NCBI RefSeq assembly: GCF_900112225.1
Contig: NZ_FOLD01000004.1
Coordinates: 1 to 64,000 of the forward strand
Direction of reading: 5' to 3'
DNA: 64,000 nt
Source of the DNA: Massilia yuzhufengensis
GTDB lineage: Bacteria; Pseudomonadota; Gammaproteobacteria; Burkholderiales; Burkholderiaceae_D
Under the pieces are notes generated by a model, which was not told where the DNA came from, ran no database searches, and saw only the letters and a program-made list of their open reading frames with translations. The position numbers and the translations under genes are program-made. Each line of letters opens with the position of its first letter. The stretch's first letter is position 1. Shown here piece after piece: positions 26,153 through 33,815 of this stretch.

Positions 26153-26260
26153 GGATCCCGCCTGCGCGGGAGTCGCAGGCGCCAGTGGCGCCTGCGACGG
26201 TCTTTAGGCTACGTAATCAAGCACGTCGCTCCCGCGCAGGCGGGAATCCAAGTTTGCCCG
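26153..26260. repeat. REP-like intergenic repeat, locus 2
   Basis: Between the DUF4124 gene and the GGDEF/EAL gene. It contains a reversed hairpin module TCCCGC-CTGC-GCGGGA, then a perfect 27-nt palindrome at 26172-26198 (12-nt arms GTCGCAGGCGCC and GGCGCCTGCGAC around AGT), then a forward hairpin module TCCCGC-GCAG-GCGGGA (26230-26245) followed by ATCCAAGTTTG. The same parts occur near 0.4, 40.2-40.6 and 62.15 kb. It separates two convergent genes and may serve as terminator. Confidence 0.8.
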
Positions 26261-26277
26261 CACTGCGCTAACCTTGA

Positions 26278-29235
26278 TCAGTGCAAATCCCTCACCCTCG
26301 TCACCCCCACCGGCACAACCGCTGACGGCCCCTCCATCACCCGCAGCAGATCCAGCAACGCCGGATCCGTAATGAAATCCGCCGCCGACCGTGCCTGCAG
26401 CATGCGCTCCGGCGGCAGCGAGCGCGCCACGGCCCAGCCCTGCACATAGTCCACGCCGATCTCCACCAGCGTCTGCACGGTGGCCGCGTCTTCGGCCCAT
26501 TCCGCGATGGTCTTCATGCCCAGGTTGCCCGCCAGGCTGACGATGGCCTCCACGATGGCCACGTTGGCCGGGTGGGCGTTGATGTTGACGATGAAGTTGC
26601 CGTCGATTTTCAGCACGTCGGCCGGCAGTTCCTTCAGATACGAGAACGAGGTGTAGCCGGCGCCGAAGTCGTCCAGCGCCACCTTCACGCCAAAACTGCG
26701 CACCTGGTCGATGAAGCGGCGTGTGTTATCCAGGTCGTGCAGGGCGACGCTTTCCGTGATTTCCAGGCACAGGCGGCTGGCCACGTGCACGTAGCGGCCG
26801 AGGATGTCGAAGGTGTCCTGCACGAAGCGCTCGTCGTTGAGCGAGGCGCCCGACAGGTTCATGCAGACGAAGCGGGTATTGACCAGCTGGTCCGCGTGCT
26901 CGGCGATCCAGGCCAGGGTGGTATTGAGCACCCAGCGGTCGATCACGCTGGCGCGCCCGCTTTTTTCGGCCGCCGAGATCACGCCGCCGGCCGGCACCAC
27001 GCGGCCGTCCGGCTCGCGCATGCGCAGCAGCACTTCGAAGTTCAGCGAGCCGCGCGGGTCGGTCAGCGACATGATTGGCTGCATTTCCAGCAGCAGGCTC
27101 TCGGTCGCGTGCGGGCCCGACAGGCGCGCCACCATGTCCAGCTCGGCCGCGCGCTGGCGGAAGGCTTCGGCGCCGCGCTCGTACACCACCAGGCCTTCGC
27201 CGGTGCCCGTCTTGGCTTCGCGGCAGGCGCGGTCGGCGGTGGAGACGGCGTCCTTCATGGCGATGCCGGGCGTGACTTCGATCAGGCCGACCGAGCCGCG
27301 CACATGGAAAGCCTTGTCGCCCACGCGGTAAGGCGTGTTGCCGAGGCGGTCGACGATGCCGCGGCAGATGATCGAGGCCAGCGGGATCGCCGTTTCCGGC
27401 ATCAGCACCACGAATTCGTCGCCGCCGACGCGGCCGATCTGCTGGCCGCCGGCCAGCATGGTGGCCATCCGCTCGCACACCTGCTTGAGCACTTCGTCGC
27501 CCGCCGCATGGCCGAACAGGTCGTTGATCAGCTTGAAGCGGTCGAGGTCGACGTAGGCCAGCGCCATCGGCTTGCCCGCCGCCAGGCCGCTGGCGGCCGC
27601 CGCGAATTCCTGTTCGATGCCGCGCCGGTTGTAGACCTTGGTCAGCGGGTCGTTGTTGGCCATGAACTGCAACTGCTCGGTGGCCTTGTGCTTTTCGGTG
27701 GTGTCCTGCAGCACGCCCTCGATGCGGGCGCGCGCCAGCGTGGCGCTGACCAGGAAGCGCTGGCTGCCGTCGCGGCTGGTCAGCTCCATCTCGGCCTCGG
27801 CCTGGGCGTGGACCTGCTCGTGCAGTTCGCTCCAGGTGCTCTCGGTGAAGAACTGGCGCCACGCGGTGCGGCCCGGCACGAAGCTGGCGATGCCGAGCAT
27901 TTTCTGCAGCGCCGGGTTGACGCTCAGGAAGTGGCCATACATGTCGAGCGTGAATAGGCCCACCGGCATCGCCTGGTAAGCGTGCTCGAGTTCCTGCTGG
28001 GCCGCTTCGCGCTGCTCGGTCTCGACCCGCATCTGCTCGGCCACGGCGAGCGCGGCCAGCAGGCTGGACGCGAGCGCGGCGGTGACGCTGTTGATGATGC
28101 CCAGCAGCTCGCGCATGCCGAGCGCGGCCGACGCGACTTCGGCGATGGTGGCCAGAAAGCTGACCGCGAACGATGCCGCGAACCAGGACGCAACCCGGTT
28201 GCGCGACTCCGCGATAATCTTGAACAGGCCCACCGTCATGACCGAGAAACAGCACACGGTAATGCCCCACAGCAGCGGCAAATACATGCCATAAGGCAGC
28301 AGGATGGCGGCCGCCAGCATCGGCAGGCACAGCCACTGCATGATGCGCATCGGCAGCACGTAGCGCAGGGCGGCGATGTTATCGCGCAGCAGCGCCTGGT
28401 ACAGGGTGAGCGTGGCGATGCCGTACAGGGTAATGGTCACCGAGCGGCTCAGCAGCAGCCAGTCGGAAGGAATGGTCTGGCCCAGCCACTGGATGTCCCA
28501 GCCGGCCGACAGCGCGCCGACGCGCAGGTTCAGGATCAGCCAGCCGGCGAACAGCACGTACAGCGGCTGGCGGTTGATCAGGGCGGTAATCAGGACGAAC
28601 AGGGCCAGCACCACCATGCCGCCGTCGAGCAGGCCCGACTTGCGGTGGTATTGCTCGACCGACAGCGCGTACTGGTCGGCCGGCCATTGCAGCACCGCCA
28701 GGCGCGCCGGGCCCGAGAAACTGGCGCGGCACAGCAGAGCGGACGGCAGCGGCGCGAGCTTGAGCGCGAAGCCGGCTTTCGAGCCTTCGATCGCGCCGGT
28801 GCCGGCGCCGCGCGTGGCCGCGCCCAGCGGGGCCAGGCTGCCGGCGTCCCAGCAAGCGACGTCCAGTGCATGGCGGGACGGGAATTCGACCACCTGGCCG
28901 CCGGCACGCGGCATCGGCTCGAAGGCGAACCAGACCGGGGCTTCGGACAGGTGAGTGTCGTGGCCCGTTACCAGGTTGGAGCCCCTGGCGCGCGCCAGCG
29001 CGGCGGCAGGCGGGAGGGATGCTTCCTGCTGGACCGCCACCTGCATCGACAGCGGCACGTCGCCGACGGTGCGGTACTGGTCGTGCCAGAACACCAGGGC
29101 GATCAGCGAGACCAGGCCGATCCCCAGGGGGATCAGGTAGTACGAGAAGAATTTCAACACCCGTTCCAGTACCGCGTGCGAAGCGGCCAGGAGCGAAGAA
29201 CGACGTTTGGGTGCTGGAATGGGCATAGGCGGCAT
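26278..29235 (-). CDS. 7TM membrane protein with PAS, GGDEF and EAL domains (c-di-GMP metabolism)
   Basis: About 985 residues. After an N-terminal membrane anchor (FFSYYLIPLGIGLVSLIALV) comes a periplasmic 7TMR-DISM-type sensory domain (to about 195), then a block of seven to eight membrane segments (about 200-395), a PAS domain (YQAMPVGLFTLDMYGHFLSV), a GGDEF domain and an EAL domain. The cyclase signature RVGGDEF (about 604-608) and the metal/base pattern NDPLTKVYNRRG are intact. EAL motifs: EVLLR in place of EALLR (about 734), NLSGASL, ITES, DDFGAGYTSFSYL, LKIDGNFI and EWAE, enough for a probably active phosphodiesterase. The start is unclear: ATG 29235 (MPPMPIP) is preferred over ATG 29226 or a TTG at 29283. 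It follows a FeeM-like gene by 87 bases on the same strand. Confidence 0.88.
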   Translation of the reverse strand: MPPMPIPAPKRRSSLLAASHAVLERVLKFFSYYLIPLGIGLVSLIALVFWHDQYRTVGDVPLSMQVAVQQEASLPPAAALARARGSNLVTGHDTHLSEAPVWFAFEPMPRAGGQVVEFPSRHALDVACWDAGSLAPLGAATRGAGTGAIEGSKAGFALKLAPLPSALLCRASFSGPARLAVLQWPADQYALSVEQYHRKSGLLDGGMVVLALFVLITALINRQPLYVLFAGWLILNLRVGALSAGWDIQWLGQTIPSDWLLLSRSVTITLYGIATLTLYQALLRDNIAALRYVLPMRIMQWLCLPMLAAAILLPYGMYLPLLWGITVCCFSVMTVGLFKIIAESRNRVASWFAASFAVSFLATIAEVASAALGMRELLGIINSVTAALASSLLAALAVAEQMRVETEQREAAQQELEHAYQAMPVGLFTLDMYGHFLSVNPALQKMLGIASFVPGRTAWRQFFTESTWSELHEQVHAQAEAEMELTSRDGSQRFLVSATLARARIEGVLQDTTEKHKATEQLQFMANNDPLTKVYNRRGIEQEFAAAASGLAAGKPMALAYVDLDRFKLINDLFGHAAGDEVLKQVCERMATMLAGGQQIGRVGGDEFVVLMPETAIPLASIICRGIVDRLGNTPYRVGDKAFHVRGSVGLIEVTPGIAMKDAVSTADRACREAKTGTGEGLVVYERGAEAFRQRAAELDMVARLSGPHATESLLLEMQPIMSLTDPRGSLNFEVLLRMREPDGRVVPAGGVISAAEKSGRASVIDRWVLNTTLAWIAEHADQLVNTRFVCMNLSGASLNDERFVQDTFDILGRYVHVASRLCLEITESVALHDLDNTRRFIDQVRSFGVKVALDDFGAGYTSFSYLKELPADVLKIDGNFIVNINAHPANVAIVEAIVSLAGNLGMKTIAEWAEDAATVQTLVEIGVDYVQGWAVARSLPPERMLQARSAADFITDPALLDLLRVMEGPSAVVPVGVTRVRDLH

Positions 29236-29322
29236 CAAAGCGAGCGAAAGCAGCCGCCGTTGGGCGGCTGCGTCAAAGCGCAAGGATACAGCCTCGAAGG
29301 GATGCCGTCATGCAATATCTAA

Positions 29323-30108
29323 TCAGGCGAAGCTGAATTCGCTTTCCAGCAACATGGGCCTTTCGTTCAGATTGGCGCGCCGCGCCTTTGCCACCAGCGG
29401 CGCGGCGGAGGCGCCGATATCGATGTCCGGGTGATGGGTGTGGAAGAAGAAGTTCAACAGCGGGTGGCGGGCGTCGGTATAGCGCTGTTCGAAGCTGGCG
29501 ATCTCGAAGGCCATCACGCGGTGCGGGATGTTGCCGACGTGGCGCAGCGGCACCAGGCCCTGGTCCGGGAACACATCGGTGAACAGCATCTGCTCGTACT
29601 GGCGGTCGACCGGCGGGCGGCCGGTGGCCACCGAATAGTCGATCGCATGCTGCTGGCAATACAGGAAGCAGGCCTTGATCAGCGCCACCTTGACCACCCG
29701 TCCGACGCGGCCTTCGTCGATGCCCAGGCGCGTTGCTTCCACCAGGCGGCGGCCCTGCAGCCAGTCCGGCAGCACGATCGACTCCTCCACCCCCAGCGGG
29801 CGATCGAGGTTGGTGCGGATGCGGGTGCTGCCCAGCGCCGAGCCGTCCAGCTTGGACTCGGCCAGCAGCACGATGGTGTCGGCCTCGTAGTCGGCCGCCT
29901 CGGGCAGCGCCAGCGAGCGGGCGAAATCCGGCACGTGGCGGGCGTAGGCCGCGTGGCGGATCTGGACCGCCTTGAGCAGGTCCGCCTCGGTCTCAACCCG
30001 GCGAATGGTGAACGGCAGGCGCTCGATCGCGCGGCCGGCGGCGTGCGCTGGAAGAGCGGCGCGTCCCGATGCATTCGGAGCTTGGAAAACTGGGTCGAAC
30101 AGCGACAT
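29323..30108 (-). CDS. FeeM-like N-acyl amino acid synthase / LuxI-GNAT-fold acyltransferase
   Basis: 261 residues. The pattern FTIRRVETEADLLKAVQIRH at the core start, then HAAYARHVPDFARSLA, DTIVLLAESKLDGSALGSTR, VEATRLGIDEGRVGRVVKVA and LIKACFLYCQQHAIDYSVAT, fits FeeM-type N-acyl amino acid synthases and exosortase-associated acyltransferases, which share the LuxI/GNAT fold and use acyl-ACP. Product would be an N-acyl amino acid or a related signal/lipid. The sorted PEP-CTERM protein at 53.4-54.3 kb shows an exosortase system exists in this organism. The upstream region has two 15-bp direct repeats (30217-30253). Family assignment is from motif memory, so moderate. Confidence 0.62.
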   Translation of the reverse strand: MSLFDPVFQAPNASGRAALPAHAAGRAIERLPFTIRRVETEADLLKAVQIRHAAYARHVPDFARSLALPEAADYEADTIVLLAESKLDGSALGSTRIRTNLDRPLGVEESIVLPDWLQGRRLVEATRLGIDEGRVGRVVKVALIKACFLYCQQHAIDYSVATGRPPVDRQYEQMLFTDVFPDQGLVPLRHVGNIPHRVMAFEIASFEQRYTDARHPLLNFFFHTHHPDIDIGASAAPLVAKARRANLNERPMLLESEFSFA

Positions 30109-30216
30109 GGCGGAGTACTCCTGGGTTGAGAGAATGAAACAGAACTTGTCTGATTCAAATTATCAATCCGTCTACCGACAATCTAACTGCTGAGCAGGCC
30201 CACTTTTACGCTTCTG

Positions 30217-30253
30217 TTTGTCCTACATCAATGCAAGATTTATCCTACATCAA
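30217..30253 (-). promoter_or_regulatory. Two direct repeats upstream of the FeeM-like gene
   Basis: TTTGTCCTACATCAA (30217-30231) and TTTATCCTACATCAA (30239-30253) differ at one position and repeat with a 22-bp period, two helical turns, so proteins bound there would sit on one face of DNA. They lie 109-145 bases upstream of the FeeM-like start. On the gene's own strand they read TTGATGTAGGAYAAA. They look like a tandem operator for an activator. Confidence 0.55.
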
Positions 30254-30345
30254 CCTGTTCGAAAAATTAACAGTTTGAACACACTCTCCTAAGGGCATGT
30301 GACAAAGGCTGACACAAAGAGATTGCCGCTTCCCTGCAAACCGTC

Positions 30346-31182
30346 CTACATGTTGCGAGCCGTCCCCGACACGCGGATCGATCCGCCCGGCTCGTCGCCA
30401 ATCTCGGCAGTGAGGCGCGAACGCATGCCCATGTCCTCGCCCTGCACCACCTCGATGCGCCCGCCATGCGGCCAGCCGAGGTCGCGCAGGTAGCCGGCCA
30501 AGGCGGCGGTGCCGGCGCCGGTGGCCGGGTCTTCCAGCACGCCGCCGGAGGCGAACGGGTTGCGCGTATGGAAGCGCTGCGGGCCCTCGGCCCAGGCCAG
30601 CACGACCGTCACCAGGCCATGCTCGTTCATGAGGCGGCGGCCGGCGTCGAGCTGGTAGGCCATGCGCGCCAGGTGCTCCCGGCTGCGCAGCGCCAGCACC
30701 AGGTGGTCGGCGCCGCCATGGGCCAGCGCCGGTGGGATGCGCTCGTCGAGGTCGGCGCGGGTATAGCCGAACAGCGCCAGCGCGGCGTCGACCAGTTCGG
30801 GCGGGGCCGGCCGGCTATGGGTGGGCGGCGATTGCAGGCTGGCCGCCACGCGCTCTCCTTCGACCCGCCCTTCCACCGAAATGGTGGCCGCGTTCAGCGC
30901 CAGGTCGTAGCGGCCGTCGCCGAAGCGGCGCGCAAGCGCTGCGCCCAGCGCGATGGTGGCGTGGCCGCAGAAGGGCACCTCGGACTCGGGCGAAAAATAG
31001 CGCACGCGCCAGAGCTCGCCCTGCGGCGCGGCGAAGGCGGTTTCGGAAAAGCCGATGGCGTGGGCCATCGCCGCCATTTCGCCGGCGGGCGGCAAGGCGT
31101 CGCCGATCCAGACGCCGGCGGGGTTGCCGCCGGCCTCGCCATCGGAAAAGGCGGCGATGCGCAGGATGCTGGAAACGTTCAT
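30346..31182 (-). CDS. PhzF-family isomerase
   Basis: 278 residues, two-domain diaminopimelate-epimerase fold. GNPAGVWIGDALP and the catalytic Glu in IGFSETAFAAPQG mark the first domain; EVPFCGHATIALGAALA follows; the C-terminal half has NPFASGGVLEDPATGAGTAA, the matching Gly-rich cradle, with GRIEVVQGEDMGMRSRL near the end. PhzF itself isomerises dihydrohydroxyanthranilate in phenazine synthesis, but most relatives, including this lone gene with no phz genes around, have unknown substrates. ATG 31182 with GGGG upstream is preferred over an upstream start that adds MAVTQVHKGPA. Confidence 0.87.
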   Translation of the reverse strand: MNVSSILRIAAFSDGEAGGNPAGVWIGDALPPAGEMAAMAHAIGFSETAFAAPQGELWRVRYFSPESEVPFCGHATIALGAALARRFGDGRYDLALNAATISVEGRVEGERVAASLQSPPTHSRPAPPELVDAALALFGYTRADLDERIPPALAHGGADHLVLALRSREHLARMAYQLDAGRRLMNEHGLVTVVLAWAEGPQRFHTRNPFASGGVLEDPATGAGTAALAGYLRDLGWPHGGRIEVVQGEDMGMRSRLTAEIGDEPGGSIRVSGTARNM

Positions 31183-31251
31183 GGCAGGCCCCTTATGTAC
31201 TTGAGTGACTGCCAATGATAATCCGGCCGCGCACCGGCTGCAGGGGCCCGC

Positions 31252-31716
31252 CTAAGGACAGCCCTGCTGCATGGCCGCCGCCATGTCTTCGGGCGACACG
31301 TCGCGGATATGGGTCGCCATCGACCAACGGTGGCCGAACGGGTCTTCCACCACGCCGTAGCGGTCGCCCCAGAACATGTCGGCCGGCGCCATGCGCGCGA
31401 TGGCGCCGGCCTCCACGGCGCGTTCGAAGGCCGCGTCCACGTCGGCCACGGCCAGGTGGATGGTGACGGGCGAGCCGCCCAGCGTGGCGGGGCCGGTGGC
31501 GTCCCAGTCGGGGAACTCGTCCGTGAGCATGACCATGGAATCGCCGATGCGCACCGCGGCGTGGGCCAGCTTGCCGCCCGGCCCCGGCAGGCGCATGATT
31601 TCCGTGGCGCCGAAGGCTCGGGCATAGAAAGCGATGGCGTCGGCGGCGCCGGCGCAGACCAGGTGCGGCGTGACGGTGTGCATGCCGTCTTCGATGGGCT
31701 TGACAGGCTTGTCCAT
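31252..31716 (-). CDS. VOC-superfamily (glyoxalase-like, PhnB type) protein
   Basis: 154 residues with two beta-alpha-beta-beta-beta modules: TVTPHLVCAGAADAIAFYAR, RAFGATEIMRL, KLAHAAVRIGDSMVMLTDEF, then VTIHLAVADVDAAFERAVEA, and FWGDRYGVVEDPFGHRWSMA. This is the PhnB/YdhH-like pattern. The end (RDVSPEDMAAAMQQ) is as in many such proteins. Metal ligands are not obvious in both modules, so the activity (dioxygenase, isomerase, resistance or none) is open. It is transcribed toward phzF with a 69-bp gap and could share its transcript. Confidence 0.85.
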   Translation of the reverse strand: MDKPVKPIEDGMHTVTPHLVCAGAADAIAFYARAFGATEIMRLPGPGGKLAHAAVRIGDSMVMLTDEFPDWDATGPATLGGSPVTIHLAVADVDAAFERAVEAGAIARMAPADMFWGDRYGVVEDPFGHRWSMATHIRDVSPEDMAAAMQQGCP

Positions 31717-31849
31717 GGCTTCTCCTCAGGTGTGGAAAGAATAGAGACAGTAGCCGCCTTCGAAGGTTCAGGCATCTGCCAAAAGGCTTGACCGGGCGCG
31801 CGGCTGCGGCTAGTATTTAGACAATCATCTAATTAGAAACTCATCAAAC

Positions 31850-32137
31850 ATGGCAGCACCGCTGAACGAAGTGTTCAAGGCGATCGCCGACCCGACGCGG
31901 CGCGAGATCCTGCGCCTGCTCAGGCATGAAGAGATGAACGCGGGCGATGTGGCGGCGCGGTTCGACATGACCAAGCCGACCATCTCGCATCACTTTGCAG
32001 TGCTCAAGGCGGCCGGCCTCATCACCAGCCGGCGCGAGGGGCAGACCATCTGGTACTCGCTCGGCACCACGGTGCTCGAGGACGTGCTGGCCTGGTCGCT
32101 GGACATGGCGCGCGGCGCCGGCGGAGACAAACCATGA
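31850..32137 (+). CDS. ArsR/SmtB-family repressor, SdpR type
   Basis: 95 residues: NEVFKAIADPTRREILRLLR, then GDVAARFDMTKPTISHHFAV (recognition helix), then the wing AAGLITSRREGQTIWYSLGT. No metal-binding Cys/His set of ArsR/SmtB is present, in keeping with SdpR autorepressors that sense via a membrane partner. The next gene is SdpI-like and overlaps by 4 bp (ATGA), the same arrangement as the sdpRI pair of Bacillus subtilis. An AT-rich stretch with TTAGACAATCATCTAATTAG-like inverted half sites just upstream may be its own operator. Confidence 0.88.
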   Translation: MAAPLNEVFKAIADPTRREILRLLRHEEMNAGDVAARFDMTKPTISHHFAVLKAAGLITSRREGQTIWYSLGTTVLEDVLAWSLDMARGAGGDKP

Positions 32138-32808
32138 ACAAGACGCCCACCAAGCCGATGTGGAAGCGCTTCCTGCTGCTGTACCTGGCGGTGCTCCTGC
32201 TGACCTTCAACCTGGCCCTGGCCGTCTACGAAGACCTGCCCTCGCTGATTCCCCTGCACTGGAACGCCAGCGGCGAACCGGACCGCTGGGGCGGGCGCGC
32301 GATGGTGTTCCTCCATTCGGCCGTCATGCTGGCGGTCGGCGCGCTGTGGATGGTGCTGCCGAAGCTGTCGCCGGCGCGCTTCAAGGTCGACGAGTTCGAA
32401 GCGACCTGGTGGTACGTGGGCATGGTGACGGTGTCTTGCCTGGGCTACCTGCAGTGCATGCACCTGTGGGGCGCCTGGCATCCCGGCTTCGACGCCGACC
32501 GCGCCATGCTGGGCGGGATTGGCGGGTTCTACGTACTGGCCGGCAACGTCACCGGCAAGCTGCGCCGCAATTTCTGGCTGGGGGTACGCACCCCGTGGAC
32601 GCTGTCGAACGACCGGGTCTGGTACGCGACACACCGCTTCGCCGCCAAGACCATGGTGGCGGGCGGCGTGCTGGCCCTGGTGGTGGCCCTGGCCGGCTGG
32701 TCGCGCTGGCTGGCGCTGGCGGCCCTGGCGGGCGGGGTGTTGGTGCCTGTGGTGTTTTCGCTGGTGTACTACAAGCGCCTGGAACGGGCCGGGATGCTGG
32801 AGGCCTGA
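32134..32808 (+). CDS. SdpI-family membrane protein (DUF1648)
   Basis: 224 residues with about six hydrophobic segments (KRFLLLYLAVLLLTFNLALA, AMVFLHSAVMLAVGALWMVL, WWYVGMVTVSCLGYLQCM and more). Two family blocks are visible: LIPLHWNASGEPDRWGGRAM, the DUF1648 motif, and GKLRRNFWLGVRTPWTLSND, the SdpI signature. In B. subtilis SdpI protects against the SDP toxin and signals to SdpR. Here no sdpC-like toxin gene is adjacent, so the real ligand is unknown. Overlap with the SdpR-type gene indicates co-translation. Confidence 0.87.
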   Translation: MNKTPTKPMWKRFLLLYLAVLLLTFNLALAVYEDLPSLIPLHWNASGEPDRWGGRAMVFLHSAVMLAVGALWMVLPKLSPARFKVDEFEATWWYVGMVTVSCLGYLQCMHLWGAWHPGFDADRAMLGGIGGFYVLAGNVTGKLRRNFWLGVRTPWTLSNDRVWYATHRFAAKTMVAGGVLALVVALAGWSRWLALAALAGGVLVPVVFSLVYYKRLERAGMLEA

Positions 32809-32812
32809 GCCT

Positions 32813-33709
32813 TCAGCGATCCAGCACGTCCTGCAGCCGGCGCGCCAGGAAATCCACCAGCGCCGCCACCCGCGGCGCCAGCGCGCCCTGTTTGTAAAAG
32901 ACGGCCCACACCGGCTGGGTCCAGGCCAGCGTGGCGTCCTCCAGCACCGGCGCCAGCCGCCCGGCGGCAACGTCGGCGCGGGTAAGGAAATCCGACAGCG
33001 AAGCCACGCCGGCGCCTGCCAGCGCCAGGTGGCGCACCGTTTCGCCGCTCGAGGCGAGCACCGTCGGCGTGACCGTCCACCCCTCCCCGCCCGCATGCTG
33101 CAATGGCCAGGTGTTGAGCGACACCGGCGCCGTGAAGCCGAGCGTGCGGTGCGCCTTGAGCGCTTCCACGTCCAATGGGGCGCCGTACCTGGCGATATAC
33201 GCGGGCGCGGCCAGCACGCGCAGGTGAGTGCTGCCGAGGCGGCGCGCGTTCAGGGTGGAATCGGGCAGCGCGCCGATACGGATCGCCATGTCGGCCCGCT
33301 CTTCGATCAGGTCGACGTAGGTTTCGCCGCTGACCAGTTCCAGCTGCACCAGCGGATAGGCTTCCAAAAATTCCGGCACCAGCGGCGCCAGCAAATGGTC
33401 GAGCGCCGGCGTGGCCGCGTTCACGCGCACCAGGCCCGAGGGCGCCGAACGGCGCGCGGCCGCTTCCGCCTCGGTATTGGCCAGGTCCGCCAGCAGGCTG
33501 CGCGCACGGGCCAGCAGCCAGCTCCCTTCTTCCGTCATTTGCAGGCGCCGCGTCGTGCGGTGCATCAGCGTCATGCCCAAATGGTCTTCCAGGCGCGAGA
33601 TGGTGCGCGACACGCCCGAAGGCGTTTGACCGAGTCGCTCGGCGGCGTTCGAGAACGACCCGGTATCTATGACTGCAACAAACGCAATCAAGGCATCTAC
33701 ATCGATCAT
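32813..33709 (-). CDS. LysR-family transcriptional regulator
   Basis: 298 residues. The N-terminal helix-turn-helix (DALIAFVAVIDTGSFSNAAE, LGQTPSGVSRTISRLEDHLG) is followed by the linker helix and the periplasmic-binding-protein-like effector domain (VRVNAATPALDHLLAPLVPE, DMAIRIGALPDSTLNARRLG). It is transcribed divergently from an MFS exporter and DkgB-type reductase, so it most likely controls them. The 106-bp gap has an inverted repeat ATGCC-AA-GGCAT (33738-33749). It converges on the SdpI-like gene with a 4-bp gap. Confidence 0.93.
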   Translation of the reverse strand: MIDVDALIAFVAVIDTGSFSNAAERLGQTPSGVSRTISRLEDHLGMTLMHRTTRRLQMTEEGSWLLARARSLLADLANTEAEAAARRSAPSGLVRVNAATPALDHLLAPLVPEFLEAYPLVQLELVSGETYVDLIEERADMAIRIGALPDSTLNARRLGSTHLRVLAAPAYIARYGAPLDVEALKAHRTLGFTAPVSLNTWPLQHAGGEGWTVTPTVLASSGETVRHLALAGAGVASLSDFLTRADVAAGRLAPVLEDATLAWTQPVWAVFYKQGALAPRVAALVDFLARRLQDVLDR

Positions 33710-33737
33710 TCGTGACTCCTAGTCAAAAGTAAATTGT

Positions 33738-33749
33738 ATGCCAAGGCAT
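33738..33749. promoter_or_regulatory. Short inverted repeat between LysR and MFS genes
   Basis: ATGCC-AA-GGCAT lies in the AT-rich divergent promoter region, 29 bases before the LysR start and 67 before the MFS start. It is a candidate operator half of a LysR site; short, so weak evidence. Confidence 0.3.
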
Positions 33750-33815
33750 TTTTCTCCGCATGGCAAAACGGCACACTGCATGCCTGTTTCAACCATTGGC
33801 AACAAGGAGAACACC

